Shown here: in pieces, positions 35,851-45,455 of the stretch
Layout: the number at the start of each line of letters is the position of its first letter
Numbering within the stretch: the first letter of the stretch is position 1
Assembly: GCA_964554105.1 (NCBI GenBank)
Contig: CAZKNF010000007.1
Location: 1 to 64,000, forward strand
Reading direction: 5' to 3'
DNA: 64,000 bases
Source of the DNA: CAZKNF01 sp964554105
GTDB lineage: Bacteria; Bacteroidota; Rhodothermia; Rhodothermales; VXPQ01
Program-made: the position numbers and the translations under genes
Notes under the pieces: model-generated
What the model was told of the DNA's origin: nothing
The model's input: only the letters and a program-made list of their open reading frames with translations
The model's database searches: none

Positions 35851-37320
35851 TCAGAGCTTCATCATCTCCTCGATGAATGCCGTGGGCGAGAACGACGTGA
35901 CGCCGTCCGGGACGGCCGGAGACGACGAGACGTACTGGACGGGCATCTGGATGGTCATCAGCCAGTCGGCGACGCGTCCCCATCCGGACGTCTCGTCGAG
36001 ATGGGTAAGTGCAACCATTTCCGGCCGCAGTGCGAGCTCCCGAAGAAATTCGCTATCGAAGCCATCGAGTGTTCGCGTCGCGTTTAGCACGAAATGCACG
36101 CGCAGCGGCATGATTGGATCGACCATTCGCTTGACGTGTCGCAGCGTCCTTCGGGCGCCGGCTTCGTGGAGCGGCATCGGCGGACTGTCGATTAAGATGT
36201 GATCGAAATGCTGCACGCGGGTCACAGCCCGATGCATTTCTTCAACGGTTCTTACAGCTTGAACCGGAAGGCCGTGACTGCGGAAGAGCTCGAGCGGACT
36301 GTGATGAAACGTACCCTCGTCCTCCTGCGGCGCGATCACGACTACTGCCGTGCCGCGCCGGCCGTAGAATTCCGGGTGTGCAGCCAATTTCAGCAGGAGG
36401 GAGGTCTTGCCTGCTCCCGCCGGGCCGATGAACACCTGTGCACCGCTCGTTTTTCTCGGCGCCGACAGATCTAGCGAGCGCCGGATCTCCTGCGCGAGCG
36501 CCCATTTCAATGTTTCAGGATTCGTTTCCGGCTGATAGTTGTTCTTCGCGAGACGGTCAAAAAGCTTCGTAGCTGTGGCAGGACGCATCCCCTGGTTGAT
36601 CAGGGCCGTAAACAGGGGGCTCATTGTCCAGGCTTGCCCTGCGCCAATGATTGCGCGGTCGAACCGGCGCTCCATTTGATCGAGCCGGTCGTGCACGAGC
36701 CGAAGCTGCGCGGAAAGTACGCTCTCGATTGCTCCAATCGGATCCTGCAGTGCCGGCGTGTTCGGCACCGGGACCAGCTCACGACGATTTGGATTGAGCT
36801 GGCCGCGACCTCCGTGCCCGGACGTGTCGCGGCGATCGGCCGGCGTCTTTAGCTCCGGGAGTGATTCGCGGGCCGCTCCGGTCAGATCGCGCAGCGTGCG
36901 CCTGCCGACGTCGAACCCGTACCTGCCGGCCGGTACCGCGCCGTCTTTGTGGGAAAGAGGTTCGGGACGCCGGGCAGCTTCTTCCTGCAGTACGGCCACG
37001 TTCGTTTCGGAATTGATCTCGCCGCGGCCCGTTTCGCCGGCTGCCGCTTTCGATGCGACGGCTGTCTCCCGGGTCCGTCGAGCTGAGCGGTGCGCCGGTG
37101 CCATACCGGGGTCGGTGGTTTGTGTCGCCGTCTTTCTCACATCCGCAGAAGTAACCGCCCTGGAAGTTCGATCCGGCGCGTCGGACATGACCGTTATGCG
37201 GGCAGGCTCATCGCCCTGCGGGGGGATCGATTCCATTAGCACGACGTCGTTCCCCAGGATTCTCCGAGCCTCGAGCAGGGCGGCATGAATGGTCGGAGCG
37301 GTGATTGTCTTGACGTTCAT
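35851..37320 (-). CDS. flhF: SRP-type protein FlhF with eroded GTPase motifs
   Basis: 489 residues. The N-terminal B domain (about 1-45) is followed by a long low-complexity linker, an alpha-helical N domain (about 190-290) and the G domain. The P-loop is GPAGAGKT at 299-306. Other GTPase motifs are altered: DSPPM at 378-382 in place of DTAGR, THLDET at 439-444 in place of TKLDET, and no DTYRIAA block. FlhF normally marks the flagellar pole and recruits FliF. The position between flhA and flhG and the C-terminal VPDGV segment support the name, but GTP hydrolysis is doubtful. Confidence 0.88.
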   Translation of the reverse strand: MNVKTITAPTIHAALLEARRILGNDVVLMESIPPQGDEPARITVMSDAPDRTSRAVTSADVRKTATQTTDPGMAPAHRSARRTRETAVASKAAAGETGRGEINSETNVAVLQEEAARRPEPLSHKDGAVPAGRYGFDVGRRTLRDLTGAARESLPELKTPADRRDTSGHGGRGQLNPNRRELVPVPNTPALQDPIGAIESVLSAQLRLVHDRLDQMERRFDRAIIGAGQAWTMSPLFTALINQGMRPATATKLFDRLAKNNYQPETNPETLKWALAQEIRRSLDLSAPRKTSGAQVFIGPAGAGKTSLLLKLAAHPEFYGRRGTAVVVIAPQEDEGTFHHSPLELFRSHGLPVQAVRTVEEMHRAVTRVQHFDHILIDSPPMPLHEAGARRTLRHVKRMVDPIMPLRVHFVLNATRTLDGFDSEFLRELALRPEMVALTHLDETSGWGRVADWLMTIQMPVQYVSSSPAVPDGVTSFSPTAFIEEMMKL

Positions 37321-37366
37321 TTCGCTGGCTGCAGCATGTATATTCTTGATGCGCGTATTGGCCGGC

Positions 37367-39439
37367 TCAGATGGCGACCTGGTCGACCACGTCGACCTCC
37401 GCCTCTGGAATCAGGTCGTTGTAGGAGAGAACGGCGATTTCCGAAATCATCGGAGAAAGAAAGCTGAACAAGGACGGGCGAAGCACGGGTGACGTCAGCA
37501 GCACGGGCGCTCGGCCGGTACTGATGATCCGCTTCGAAAGCCGGCCGACCTCCTGAACGATCAACTCCGCTCGGTCGGGACTCATCCCCAGCGTGTTGGG
37601 GTTCAACTCACCAGTTTCAGCACGTTCAAGCAAGTGCTGTTCCAGCTGGGGATCCAGCACGAAAACATGCACGACCTCGTCTTGTCCGGCGAACTGGCGC
37701 GTGATTGTCTGCGCCAGCGAAGCACGAACGTATTCGGTCAGGACGTCTACATTTTTGGTATGAGGCGCGTGATCGGCGAGTGTCTCGAGGATGGTGACGA
37801 GATCGCGAATCGGAATCCGTTCTTTGAGCAGCCGCTTGAAGACTTTCTGGATTCCGCCGAGGGGCAGGAGGTTCGGTACGAGTTCTTCGATCAGCGCCGG
37901 CGCCGTCTCCTTGACTTTATCGACCAGCTTCTTGACTTCCTGGCGGTCGAGGAGCCTGTAGGCGATTTTTCTGAGCACTTCGAGGAGGTGGGTTGTAATA
38001 ACGGCCGGCGCTTCGACGACAGTGAGTCCGAGACGCTCAGCCTCGTCGAGGTTTCGCTCTGCGATCCATACAGCCGGCAGTCCGAAGGTCGGATCCTGAA
38101 CGTGGATGCCCGCCGGCGGTGAGTCCATGTCTTCCGGAAGGAGGGCAAGATTGTAGCCCGGCATAACCTCTCCCTGTGCGACGGGATTGCCACGCATCTT
38201 GATGACGTATTCGTTCGATCCCAATCCGACGTTGTCGCGGATGCGAACGGGCGGAATCACGATGCCGAGTTCTAGTGCCAGTTGCTGACGAAGCATCTTG
38301 ACGCGTTCGAGGAGATCGCCCTGTTGACCGGGGTCGACGATCGAAATCAGCGCGTAGCCGATGTCCAGTTCGAGCGGATCCACCATCAACAGATCCGCCG
38401 GTGCGTCCTTGACCTCCTCGACGTTGGCCTCGGCCTCGCTGGCTACGAGCTCTGCGCGTTCTCGCTCCTGCAGATGGATTCTGTTGCGTCCGAGCATCAC
38501 TGTGCCGGCGGCAAGAAGCCAGAAGGGGACGAGAGGGAGACCCGGCACGATTCCGAGCACGGCCATGAATCCGCCGGTAATCAGGATAGGATGGGGTTTC
38601 TTGAAGAGCTGGCCGGTGAAATCCTGGGCGATATTGGAATCGCCGCTGGCACGTGAAACGATGATGCCCGCAGCTGTGGATATGAGGAGGGCAGGGATCT
38701 GCGAGACGAGCCCGTCGCCGATCGACAGCAGTGTATACGTCGCGCCCGCATCGCCGAATGACATTCCACGCTGCACGACGCCGATCAGCAACCCGCCGAG
38801 TACGTTGATGACGGTGATGATAAGTCCGGCAATCGCGTCGCCTCGAACGAACTTGCTGGCGCCGTCCATCGCTCCGTAGAAATCCGCTTCCTTCGTGACC
38901 TCCTCTCTACGGCGGAGTGCCTCGCGTTCGTCGACCAGGCCGGCGTTCAGATCAGCGTCGATCGCCATCTGCTTGCCCGGCAGCGCATCGAGTGTGAAGC
39001 GGGCAGCGACCTCCGCAATCCGGCCGGAGCCTTTCGTGATAACAATGAAATTGATGAGGACCAGGACGAGAAAGATGACCGCGCCCACGACGTAATTGCC
39101 GGACACGACGATGTTGCCGAATGCGGTGATCAGAACGCCGGCGTCCCCATCGCTTAGAATCAGCCGCGTAGAGGCGACGTTCAGCGAAAGCCGGAACAGC
39201 GTCGTCATCAGGAGAAGCCCCGGGAAGACGGCAAATTCTAGCGGCCGGACGGCATAAAATGCCGTAAGCAGGACCGCCAGCGAGATCGCAATATTCGTCG
39301 CCAGGAGCATATCGAGCATGAAGCTCGGCAGCGGCACCACCATCACCATCAACACCAGGACGATGCCGGTTGCGATCAACATTTCGGTGTTGATCAGCTT
39401 GAATGGCGGGGCGGCGTCTGAAAGGCCGTTACTGCTCAC
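37367..39439 (-). CDS. flhA: Flagellar export gate protein FlhA
   Basis: 690 residues, about seven to eight N-terminal transmembrane helices followed by a cytosolic domain from about residue 330. The FHIPEP-family signature RFTLDALPGKQMAIDADLNAG is intact. The C-terminal domain contains the RDLVTILETLADHA segment that helps bind chaperone-substrate complexes. FlhA uses the proton gradient to drive export. It is 18 bp after flhB and 46 bp before flhF. Confidence 0.96.
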   Translation of the reverse strand: MSSNGLSDAAPPFKLINTEMLIATGIVLVLMVMVVPLPSFMLDMLLATNIAISLAVLLTAFYAVRPLEFAVFPGLLLMTTLFRLSLNVASTRLILSDGDAGVLITAFGNIVVSGNYVVGAVIFLVLVLINFIVITKGSGRIAEVAARFTLDALPGKQMAIDADLNAGLVDEREALRRREEVTKEADFYGAMDGASKFVRGDAIAGLIITVINVLGGLLIGVVQRGMSFGDAGATYTLLSIGDGLVSQIPALLISTAAGIIVSRASGDSNIAQDFTGQLFKKPHPILITGGFMAVLGIVPGLPLVPFWLLAAGTVMLGRNRIHLQERERAELVASEAEANVEEVKDAPADLLMVDPLELDIGYALISIVDPGQQGDLLERVKMLRQQLALELGIVIPPVRIRDNVGLGSNEYVIKMRGNPVAQGEVMPGYNLALLPEDMDSPPAGIHVQDPTFGLPAVWIAERNLDEAERLGLTVVEAPAVITTHLLEVLRKIAYRLLDRQEVKKLVDKVKETAPALIEELVPNLLPLGGIQKVFKRLLKERIPIRDLVTILETLADHAPHTKNVDVLTEYVRASLAQTITRQFAGQDEVVHVFVLDPQLEQHLLERAETGELNPNTLGMSPDRAELIVQEVGRLSKRIISTGRAPVLLTSPVLRPSLFSFLSPMISEIAVLSYNDLIPEAEVDVVDQVAI

Positions 39440-39457
39440 AGGGACAAAAGTGCGTGT

Positions 39458-40531
39458 TTAGTTCGTGTTTTCGCGTTCGCGATAAATCTCGGCCAGCAAC
39501 GCGGCAACGGCCGGATAAAGATCTTCCGGTATCTGCATGCGCTCGTCGACAGTGGCATACAAAGCCCTTGCCAAAGGCCTGTTTTCGACTGACGGGACGT
39601 CGAATTCGGCGGCCAGCTCCTTAATCCTAAGGGCACGCTTGCGAACGCCTTTGACGGTCACGCGTGGAGCATCGGATTCTTCAGGATCGTAGCGGAGAGC
39701 GACCGCGTAGTGCGTCGGATTCGTGACGACGACGTCCGACTTCATTACAGCGTGATCCAGCCGCTCGCGACGGGCGTTCTGACGTGCCCGTTCCTTCCGC
39801 TTGCCCTTCATATGCGGATCCCCATCCTGATCCTTCATCTCATCCTTCACCTCCTGCTTACTCATCTTGAGGTCGCGCTTATAGCGCCATTTTTCGAATG
39901 CGAAGTCGGCGGCCGAAAGCAGGGCGAGCATGCCGATCAGCTTGAAGAAGAGGCCCACGATCCAACTGGTGCCTGTCGTGGTGATGTCTGAGAGTGTCTG
40001 CAGGTGCAGCACCATGATCTCGTCCATGTGGCTTTTGATGGTCCAGTACGCGATGGGACCGACGATCATAATCTTGAGAACGGACTTGCCAAAATTGAAG
40101 GCTCCCTGCGCCGAGAAGATGCGTTTCAGTCCTTTTAACAGGCTGATGCGTTCACCCTTGGGAATGAGGGGCTTGGTAGTGAGATTGAAGCCGGACTGGG
40201 CGAGATTGATGCCGATGGCGGCGACGAAGAGCGCCGAAAGGAACGGCATGATGATGATCGCCGATCGGGCACCCACGCTGCGGATAATGGCCGGGATGCT
40301 GGAGGACGTCAGCTGCGAACTCGTGGCATCCATAAAAAGCATCGACATCAGATCCTTCATCGCGGCGAATCCGGAGGGCGTACCGAGGGCAAGCACGCTG
40401 ACGCCCACGATGAGCATGCCGACGGCCGTGGTTTCCTGCGAACGAAAGACATTGCCCTCCTCCCGCGCCTTGCGAATCCGGTGGGGAGTCGGGTCAAAAG
40501 TTTTACTTTGTTTGTCCTCTCCTTCGGCCAC
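39458..40531 (-). CDS. flhB: Flagellar export switch protein FlhB
   Basis: 357 residues with four membrane helices. The C-terminal autocleavage site NPTH is at 271-274 (VVVTNPTHYAVALRY). Cleavage there switches export specificity from rod-hook to filament substrates, together with FliK. The N-terminal KTFDPTPHRIRKAREEGNV is a family signature. It lies between fliR and flhA. Confidence 0.96.
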   Translation of the reverse strand: MAEGEDKQSKTFDPTPHRIRKAREEGNVFRSQETTAVGMLIVGVSVLALGTPSGFAAMKDLMSMLFMDATSSQLTSSSIPAIIRSVGARSAIIIMPFLSALFVAAIGINLAQSGFNLTTKPLIPKGERISLLKGLKRIFSAQGAFNFGKSVLKIMIVGPIAYWTIKSHMDEIMVLHLQTLSDITTTGTSWIVGLFFKLIGMLALLSAADFAFEKWRYKRDLKMSKQEVKDEMKDQDGDPHMKGKRKERARQNARRERLDHAVMKSDVVVTNPTHYAVALRYDPEESDAPRVTVKGVRKRALRIKELAAEFDVPSVENRPLARALYATVDERMQIPEDLYPAVAALLAEIYRERENTN

Positions 40532-40623
40532 TTAGAATTTTGATCGACTGGGTAGGGTGAACGAATCAGGGGGAGGGCAGGGGCGGAGTGCGACAGCGCG
40601 CTTGGCCTGCCCTGACTGCGTGT

Positions 40624-41394
40624 TTACATGGCGAACGCCTCGATCAGCGCGATCATATCGGCATACATTTTTTCGATCATTCCGGGGAGGAGTGGGAAGA
40701 AATTCCCAATGAAGAAGACCATCATGGTTAGTCCGACGAGCAGCTTGAGGGGGAGTGAGAGCGAGAACAGGTCGGCCTGCGGGGCAACGCGCGCGAACAC
40801 GCCGAGGGATGCATCGACGAGGAATATGGTGATCATGAAAGGGGAGGCCAGCCTCATCGCCGTAGTGAAAAACTCGCCCGTCCACTGGAGCATGAGGGGT
40901 CCTCCGGCGGCCAGATTGGCGCCGGCAAGCGGCACGACTTCGAACGAGAGGACCAGCGCTTTGAGAATCTGATGATGCCCCTCCAGAAGGATGAAGACCA
41001 GCAGAATGCTCGTCACGAGGAAGCGACCGATGGGATTCGAATGCATGCCGTCGATCGGGTTGAATACAGTCGCGAGCCCGAGGGCCATCTGATACCCGAT
41101 GATTTCTCCCGCATATTGCACCGACCAGAAGATGAACTGCGCGGCGAAACCGAGCATGACGCCGGTCAGCGCCTCAATCCCGATCGAGAGGATGAATGAA
41201 GCCGGATGGCTGATGTGGGGAGGAAGTGGACCGGGGACGAAGCCGACCAGGATGTACGCCATCAGAACGGCGATGAGAATCCGAACGCGCACCGGGACGG
41301 CCATGTGACTGAAGACCGGAGCAGCAACCATCAATCCGCCGATGCGCACGAATACCAGCAGGATGGTAAACAAGTAGGCGGGGTCGATTTTCAT
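40624..41394 (-). CDS. fliR: Flagellar export protein FliR
   Basis: 256 residues, five to six membrane helices. Conserved features include FVRIGGLMVAAPVF near the N-terminus and FSLSLPLKLLVGLTMMVFFIGNF towards the end. FliR is part of the FliPQR core in the export gate. The gene follows fliQ by 48 bp. Confidence 0.94.
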   Translation of the reverse strand: MKIDPAYLFTILLVFVRIGGLMVAAPVFSHMAVPVRVRILIAVLMAYILVGFVPGPLPPHISHPASFILSIGIEALTGVMLGFAAQFIFWSVQYAGEIIGYQMALGLATVFNPIDGMHSNPIGRFLVTSILLVFILLEGHHQILKALVLSFEVVPLAGANLAAGGPLMLQWTGEFFTTAMRLASPFMITIFLVDASLGVFARVAPQADLFSLSLPLKLLVGLTMMVFFIGNFFPLLPGMIEKMYADMIALIEAFAM

Positions 41395-41442
41395 GCGTGG
41401 CGACTGAAAGGGAGACCGGAACCCGAGCGATTAGCGTGCCGG

Positions 41443-41712
41443 CTACTGCGAGACACTCGGAATGAAGTTCAGGACGTTCGTCGTGAAGTCGGATAGGATC
41501 TCCATCATCCAGGGCGCAAGGATGAGAAGTATGGCCGCTACGGCTGCCATCTTCGGCACGTAGCTGAGCGTCATTTCTTGAATCGATGTAAGCGCCTGAA
41601 TGAGACTGACGATGAGTCCGACGATCAGCGCGACGCCGAGCAGCGGCGCGGTCAGCAACGCGGCGGTTTTTAGTGCTTCCTGGATCCAGAAAAGTGCGAC
41701 GTCGGTGTTCAT
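41443..41712 (-). CDS. fliQ: Flagellar export protein FliQ
   Basis: 89 residues from the ATG at 41712; the frame is open 37 codons further upstream but that would overlap fliP and gives no family similarity. Two membrane helices are separated by a short hairpin: FWIQEALKTAALLTAPLLGVALIVG and IQEMTLSYVPKM. FliQ packs round FliP in the export gate. Confidence 0.95.
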   Translation of the reverse strand: MNTDVALFWIQEALKTAALLTAPLLGVALIVGLIVSLIQALTSIQEMTLSYVPKMAAVAAILLILAPWMMEILSDFTTNVLNFIPSVSQ

Positions 41713-41774
41713 GTCTTCATTTGCTCGTAGGTGAGATTTACAAGTGGGAGCGCCTCCGGAGTCACGTGCTTCTG

Positions 41775-42578
41775 CTATCCTCCCGCGTATCCCCGGACCA
41801 CCGATTCGACGATCAGATACCATCCGTCCGTCAGGACAAACAACAGCAGCTTTACGGGAAGCGAAATCATTACCGGCGGGAGCATCATCATGCCCATGCT
41901 CATCAGCACGCTCGCGACGATCAGATCCACGACCAGAAACGGAAGAAAGATCATGAAGCCGATCTGAAAGGCTATTCTGAGCTCGCTGATTATGTAGCCG
42001 GGGACGAGTACGTACAGCGGAATGTCTTCCGAAGTGGAGAATGATTCGATCTGCGCCATGTCCATGAACAGCATGAGATCCTTCTCACGTGTCTGTGCCA
42101 ACATGAATTTCTTGATCGGGACGGCGGCGATATCAAGCGCCTCCTTCTGTCCGATTTCGCCGGCAACGTAGGGATCAAGTGCGTCATCGTGCACGGCCGT
42201 GAGGACCGGATGCATGATGAAAAAAGTCAGGAAGAGCGACAGGCCGATGATAACCTGTGCTGGGGGCGATTGTTGGATGCCCAGCGCCGTTCGCATGATG
42301 CTGAAGACGACGACCAGCCGCGTGAAGCTCGTCATCAGAATGATGATCGCCGGCGCCAGCGACAGAATCGTGACGAGCAGCAGGAGCTGGATCGGCAGCG
42401 CGTACTCTTCCTCACCCCCGAAGTCGAGCTGGGGAAGAAGGCTGAATCCCTGCGAGGACAGTGAATCGGTCGCTGCCGACTGCGCCTGAGCCGTCTCGGG
42501 GTAGAGCGTTGCGAGCAGAAGCGCGAGAACCGCGAGGCCCCACCTGATTAAGCGTGAGGTCAGTATCAGTCTCAGCAT
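41775..42578 (-). CDS. fliP: Flagellar export protein FliP
   Basis: 267 residues. It has a cleavable signal peptide ending AQAQ, followed by four membrane helices. Family marks are PAIIILMTSFTRLVVVFSIMRTALGIQQSPPAQVIIGLSLFLTFFIM and the C-terminal FQIGFMIFLPFLVVDLIVASVLMSMGMMMLPP region. It overlaps the fliO 3' end by 7 bp. Confidence 0.96.
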   Translation of the reverse strand: MLRLILTSRLIRWGLAVLALLLATLYPETAQAQSAATDSLSSQGFSLLPQLDFGGEEEYALPIQLLLLVTILSLAPAIIILMTSFTRLVVVFSIMRTALGIQQSPPAQVIIGLSLFLTFFIMHPVLTAVHDDALDPYVAGEIGQKEALDIAAVPIKKFMLAQTREKDLMLFMDMAQIESFSTSEDIPLYVLVPGYIISELRIAFQIGFMIFLPFLVVDLIVASVLMSMGMMMLPPVMISLPVKLLLFVLTDGWYLIVESVVRGYAGG

Positions 42579-43291
42579 TTCGTGCCGTTGGAATGCGCTT
42601 TCACGTGGTGGCCGGCGTACTGCCGGAGTACGTCGGCGAAGTGGGAGCGCCCGGGCATGCCGCGGGCTCCGTTCACAGACGTCGACGCATTTGATCCGTC
42701 CGCAAAACCGAGGCCCTCCCGGCGCACCGTTTCGCGCCGTATCATTGCGTCCGCTGGCTGGGCTGTGGGATGTTCAAGCGTCTCATGGGATGGCTCCACC
42801 GCCGGATCGATGAATTGCTGAAGGTCGAAATCCCGAAGAAGCGTGATTTGACTGGCGGTGACACCAACGAGGAGCACATCTCCGCCGCAACGGATGAGAC
42901 GAAGCTGCTGCCCCTGCCCGACGCCGAGCTGGTCCATGTCCTCAATCAGTGAACTCGAACTGCGGCCGCTCTTCGCCCGCTTCTGGGCGACGTACGCGAA
43001 TACGCCTCCGCCTGCTAGGATGATGACTGCCGCGATGTTGCCGAGCGAGAAGAAGTCCGGCCCCTCGCTGCTCATGCGGATGTTTTCGCCGTCTGCCACC
43101 GAGCCGGACTCATCGGAGTAAACAGGAGGCAGGCTCGTCGTCGAGGGGAACAGCTGGAGCGCGAGCCAGAGCAAAACGAGCCCTCCGGCAAACATACCCG
43201 CGCGCCGGAGATACTGCCGAGAATGGGGGCCCGCAGATTTGGAAAGTCGTTCAGAAAAACGGAACATTTTGCTTCGCCAATCAGGTCGCAT
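42572..43291 (-). CDS. fliO: FliO-like flagellar export assembly protein
   Basis: About 239 residues from the ATG at 43291, or 231 from 43267; the frame is open further upstream into the fliN region. It has a membrane helix near 30-48, a second near 85-100 (NIAAVIILAGGGVFAYVAQK) and a cytosolic part with LGVGQGQQLRLIRCGGDVLLVGVTASQITLL, which matches FliO. The two-helix layout and long Ser/Ala-rich tail are unusual; FliO normally has one helix. FliO stabilises FliP during gate assembly. Confidence 0.8.
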   Translation of the reverse strand: MRPDWRSKMFRFSERLSKSAGPHSRQYLRRAGMFAGGLVLLWLALQLFPSTTSLPPVYSDESGSVADGENIRMSSEGPDFFSLGNIAAVIILAGGGVFAYVAQKRAKSGRSSSSLIEDMDQLGVGQGQQLRLIRCGGDVLLVGVTASQITLLRDFDLQQFIDPAVEPSHETLEHPTAQPADAMIRRETVRREGLGFADGSNASTSVNGARGMPGRSHFADVLRQYAGHHVKAHSNGTKC

Positions 43292-43397
43292 GCATGTGAA
43301 TGCTCTCGCTGCGGGAGGATACCCGGCGTAATTAAGAGCATGCTTACCTGATGCGAAAAGGATGCCGGATTGCCAGTTCCGGGCACCGGAGTAAAAA

Positions 43398-44306
43398 TCA
43401 AACGAGCGTTTTCGCTCTGGGACGAAGTGAGGCGAGACTCGTGATCCGGATTCCGAACTGTTCATCCATTACGACGGCCTCGCCCTCCGCGATAAGGCGG
43501 CCATTGGCGTACACCTCGAGGGGCTCCCCGACGAGCTTATCGAGTTCTATCACACTGCCCGTCGTGAGCCGGAGCACGTCGGCAAGGGGGATCTTCCGGC
43601 GCCCGAGCTCTACAGCGACCTCGAGTTCCACTTCAGCAAGGAGCGAAAACCCGCCTTCGGCGCCGTCTCCACCGATTATTTCACCGCCGAGCTCAGGGAA
43701 TGCGGCCGCTGCCACTTCAACGGCCGGATGGCGGGACGTATCCTCTGGAGTATCCGCACGGGGACTGTCCGTCGCTTCGGCATCGTCGCCTTCGCCCGCG
43801 ATGTCGGAGGGAGGTGGTGCTGGAATGAGGGCAAAGCCTGAATGCTCTTGATCGTCAATCGTAAGAACGAACGGCGCCCTCAGCAGATCTGTGGAGAACG
43901 TCTCGCCGTCCAGCACGCCTTCCTGTGCCAGCAGGTCGATCGTAATATCCGGCAGCGACACGCCCAAGGCAGCCAGCTGTGTACGAACAGCGTCATATGC
44001 CTGCGACGCGAGGTCCTTTGAGAGATCGTCCGCCCCCGGCTCACCCGATTCGAGCGACTCGCCCAGCTTCGGGCGGGAGAGCAACGGAAGCCACGACGGA
44101 TCGAGCAGCACCGCCCACCGATTCTCAGGCGAGGTGCCGGCAGTGAATACGAGGTTCGCACGGCAGTGTGAATTTGCTTCGTCGAAGTCTAGCGGCTCCG
44201 GTGCATCGATGCGAAGCGGCGCTTCGGCATCCAGCAGTGTGGCCAGGAAGGAGCAAAGCGCCTCCTGAATGCCGGCAATGTTCTTTGTGAGCGTATCGCT
44301 ACTCAT
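43398..44306 (-). CDS. fliN: Flagellar switch protein FliN with a long N-terminal domain
   Basis: 302 residues from the ATG that overlaps the fliM stop by 8 bp (ATGAGTAG). The C-terminal 75 residues are a SpoA domain: LLAEVELEVAVELGRRKIPLADVLRLTTGSVIELDKLVGEPLEVYANGRLIAEGEAVVMDEQFGIRIT. The first 190 residues form an alpha/beta region, with a Glu/Asp/Pro linker, in the manner of FliY; no clear CheC phosphatase motif is seen. FliN is the lower part of the C-ring, bound to FliM and FliH. Confidence 0.92.
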   Translation of the reverse strand: MSSDTLTKNIAGIQEALCSFLATLLDAEAPLRIDAPEPLDFDEANSHCRANLVFTAGTSPENRWAVLLDPSWLPLLSRPKLGESLESGEPGADDLSKDLASQAYDAVRTQLAALGVSLPDITIDLLAQEGVLDGETFSTDLLRAPFVLTIDDQEHSGFALIPAPPPSDIAGEGDDAEATDSPRADTPEDTSRHPAVEVAAAAFPELGGEIIGGDGAEGGFSLLAEVELEVAVELGRRKIPLADVLRLTTGSVIELDKLVGEPLEVYANGRLIAEGEAVVMDEQFGIRITSLASLRPRAKTLV

Positions 44307-45321
44307 CGTCTTCTTCAGTGAACGATTGATTTTCAACAGAGCTAGTGATTTGAAGGGCCATACGTCGGCCGCACTGGCCCACGGATGCCCGATACTTTTC
44401 TTGTCCGCCGACGAAAAGGCTGACGGTGTCCTTCACTCGGGTGCGGAGCGGGATTACGTCACCGACCTCGAGGTCTATCAACTCGGAGACCGGCACCAGC
44501 GCTCGGCCAAGCTCGGCGCGCATCTCGACATCCACCGTGCGGACTTTATCCTCGAAAATGCTGCGGACACCCGGACTCACCTGTGTCGTCGCGCTGGATA
44601 TCCACTGCTTCATACCGGTTCGGCCGAGCACCCGCTCGAGAAGCCGGTAGGGATAACAGATGTTGATGGATGATCGTTGGTCGTAGATCACCACTTCGAA
44701 CGTGGATACGAGGGCAGGCTCGACGCCAGGAATGATTTGAACGAATTCAGCGTTGGACTCGAACGCCACCTCGCTAAGTTCGATGGTAAAGACCTGCTGC
44801 CAGGCCTTCTCGAGCTCGCGAAAGGCCCGGTTCATGACCTTGCTCATGATGCGACGCTCTATTTGTGATACCTCTCGCGGACGCTGGAGGAAAACCCCGG
44901 GCCCGCCAAAGAGCTTCTCGATCGTGAATATGACCAGCTGGGGATCGAGCTCGAAGACGATCTTCTGATTCAGATCTTCCGCCTCAACCACGTAGATCGC
45001 CGAAGGGGGCGTGCTCGACATCACGTAATCCGAGTACAGCACCTGATCGATGGCGGCCAGATTGATGTCGACGATCGTGCGAAGCTGCGCCGAAAGATAC
45101 ACCGACAGATCTCGCGCGAAGGCTTCATGCACGTGGTGGAGGACGCGCATCTGGTCGTGCGCGTACAGCCGCGGCCTTTTGAAGTTGTACCGATTGATCC
45201 GCCGGTCGTCATCGGCTACCATCGACCTCAGATCTTCGAGCTCGTAATCCTTCTCGTCGTTGATCTGGGTTCGAACCTCCAGCAACGCGTCAATTTCGGC
45301 CTGGCTTAACGGCTTCGCCAT
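44299..45321 (-). CDS. fliM: Flagellar switch protein FliM
   Basis: 340 residues. The N-terminal CheY-P-binding peptide is intact: LSQAEIDALL at 5-14. The middle CheC-like domain includes YDFKRP-type NRYNFKRPRL and the GGXG-like LFGGPGVFLQRPREV. A C-terminal SpoA domain binds FliN. The retained peptide supports control by phosphorylated CheY. Confidence 0.96.
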   Translation of the reverse strand: MAKPLSQAEIDALLEVRTQINDEKDYELEDLRSMVADDDRRINRYNFKRPRLYAHDQMRVLHHVHEAFARDLSVYLSAQLRTIVDINLAAIDQVLYSDYVMSSTPPSAIYVVEAEDLNQKIVFELDPQLVIFTIEKLFGGPGVFLQRPREVSQIERRIMSKVMNRAFRELEKAWQQVFTIELSEVAFESNAEFVQIIPGVEPALVSTFEVVIYDQRSSINICYPYRLLERVLGRTGMKQWISSATTQVSPGVRSIFEDKVRTVDVEMRAELGRALVPVSELIDLEVGDVIPLRTRVKDTVSLFVGGQEKYRASVGQCGRRMALQITSSVENQSFTEEDDE

Positions 45322-45455
45322 ATCGATTATTCAGTTTACCCTCCGGTACGCGAAGCGGGCATTTGCAATAATCGCGCCTTCTATAGCAGGCGATCGCCGG
45401 ACGTGGGACTGAGCGGACGTGTGTCGATAATGCCTGACCTTCATCAACGCCCGCA

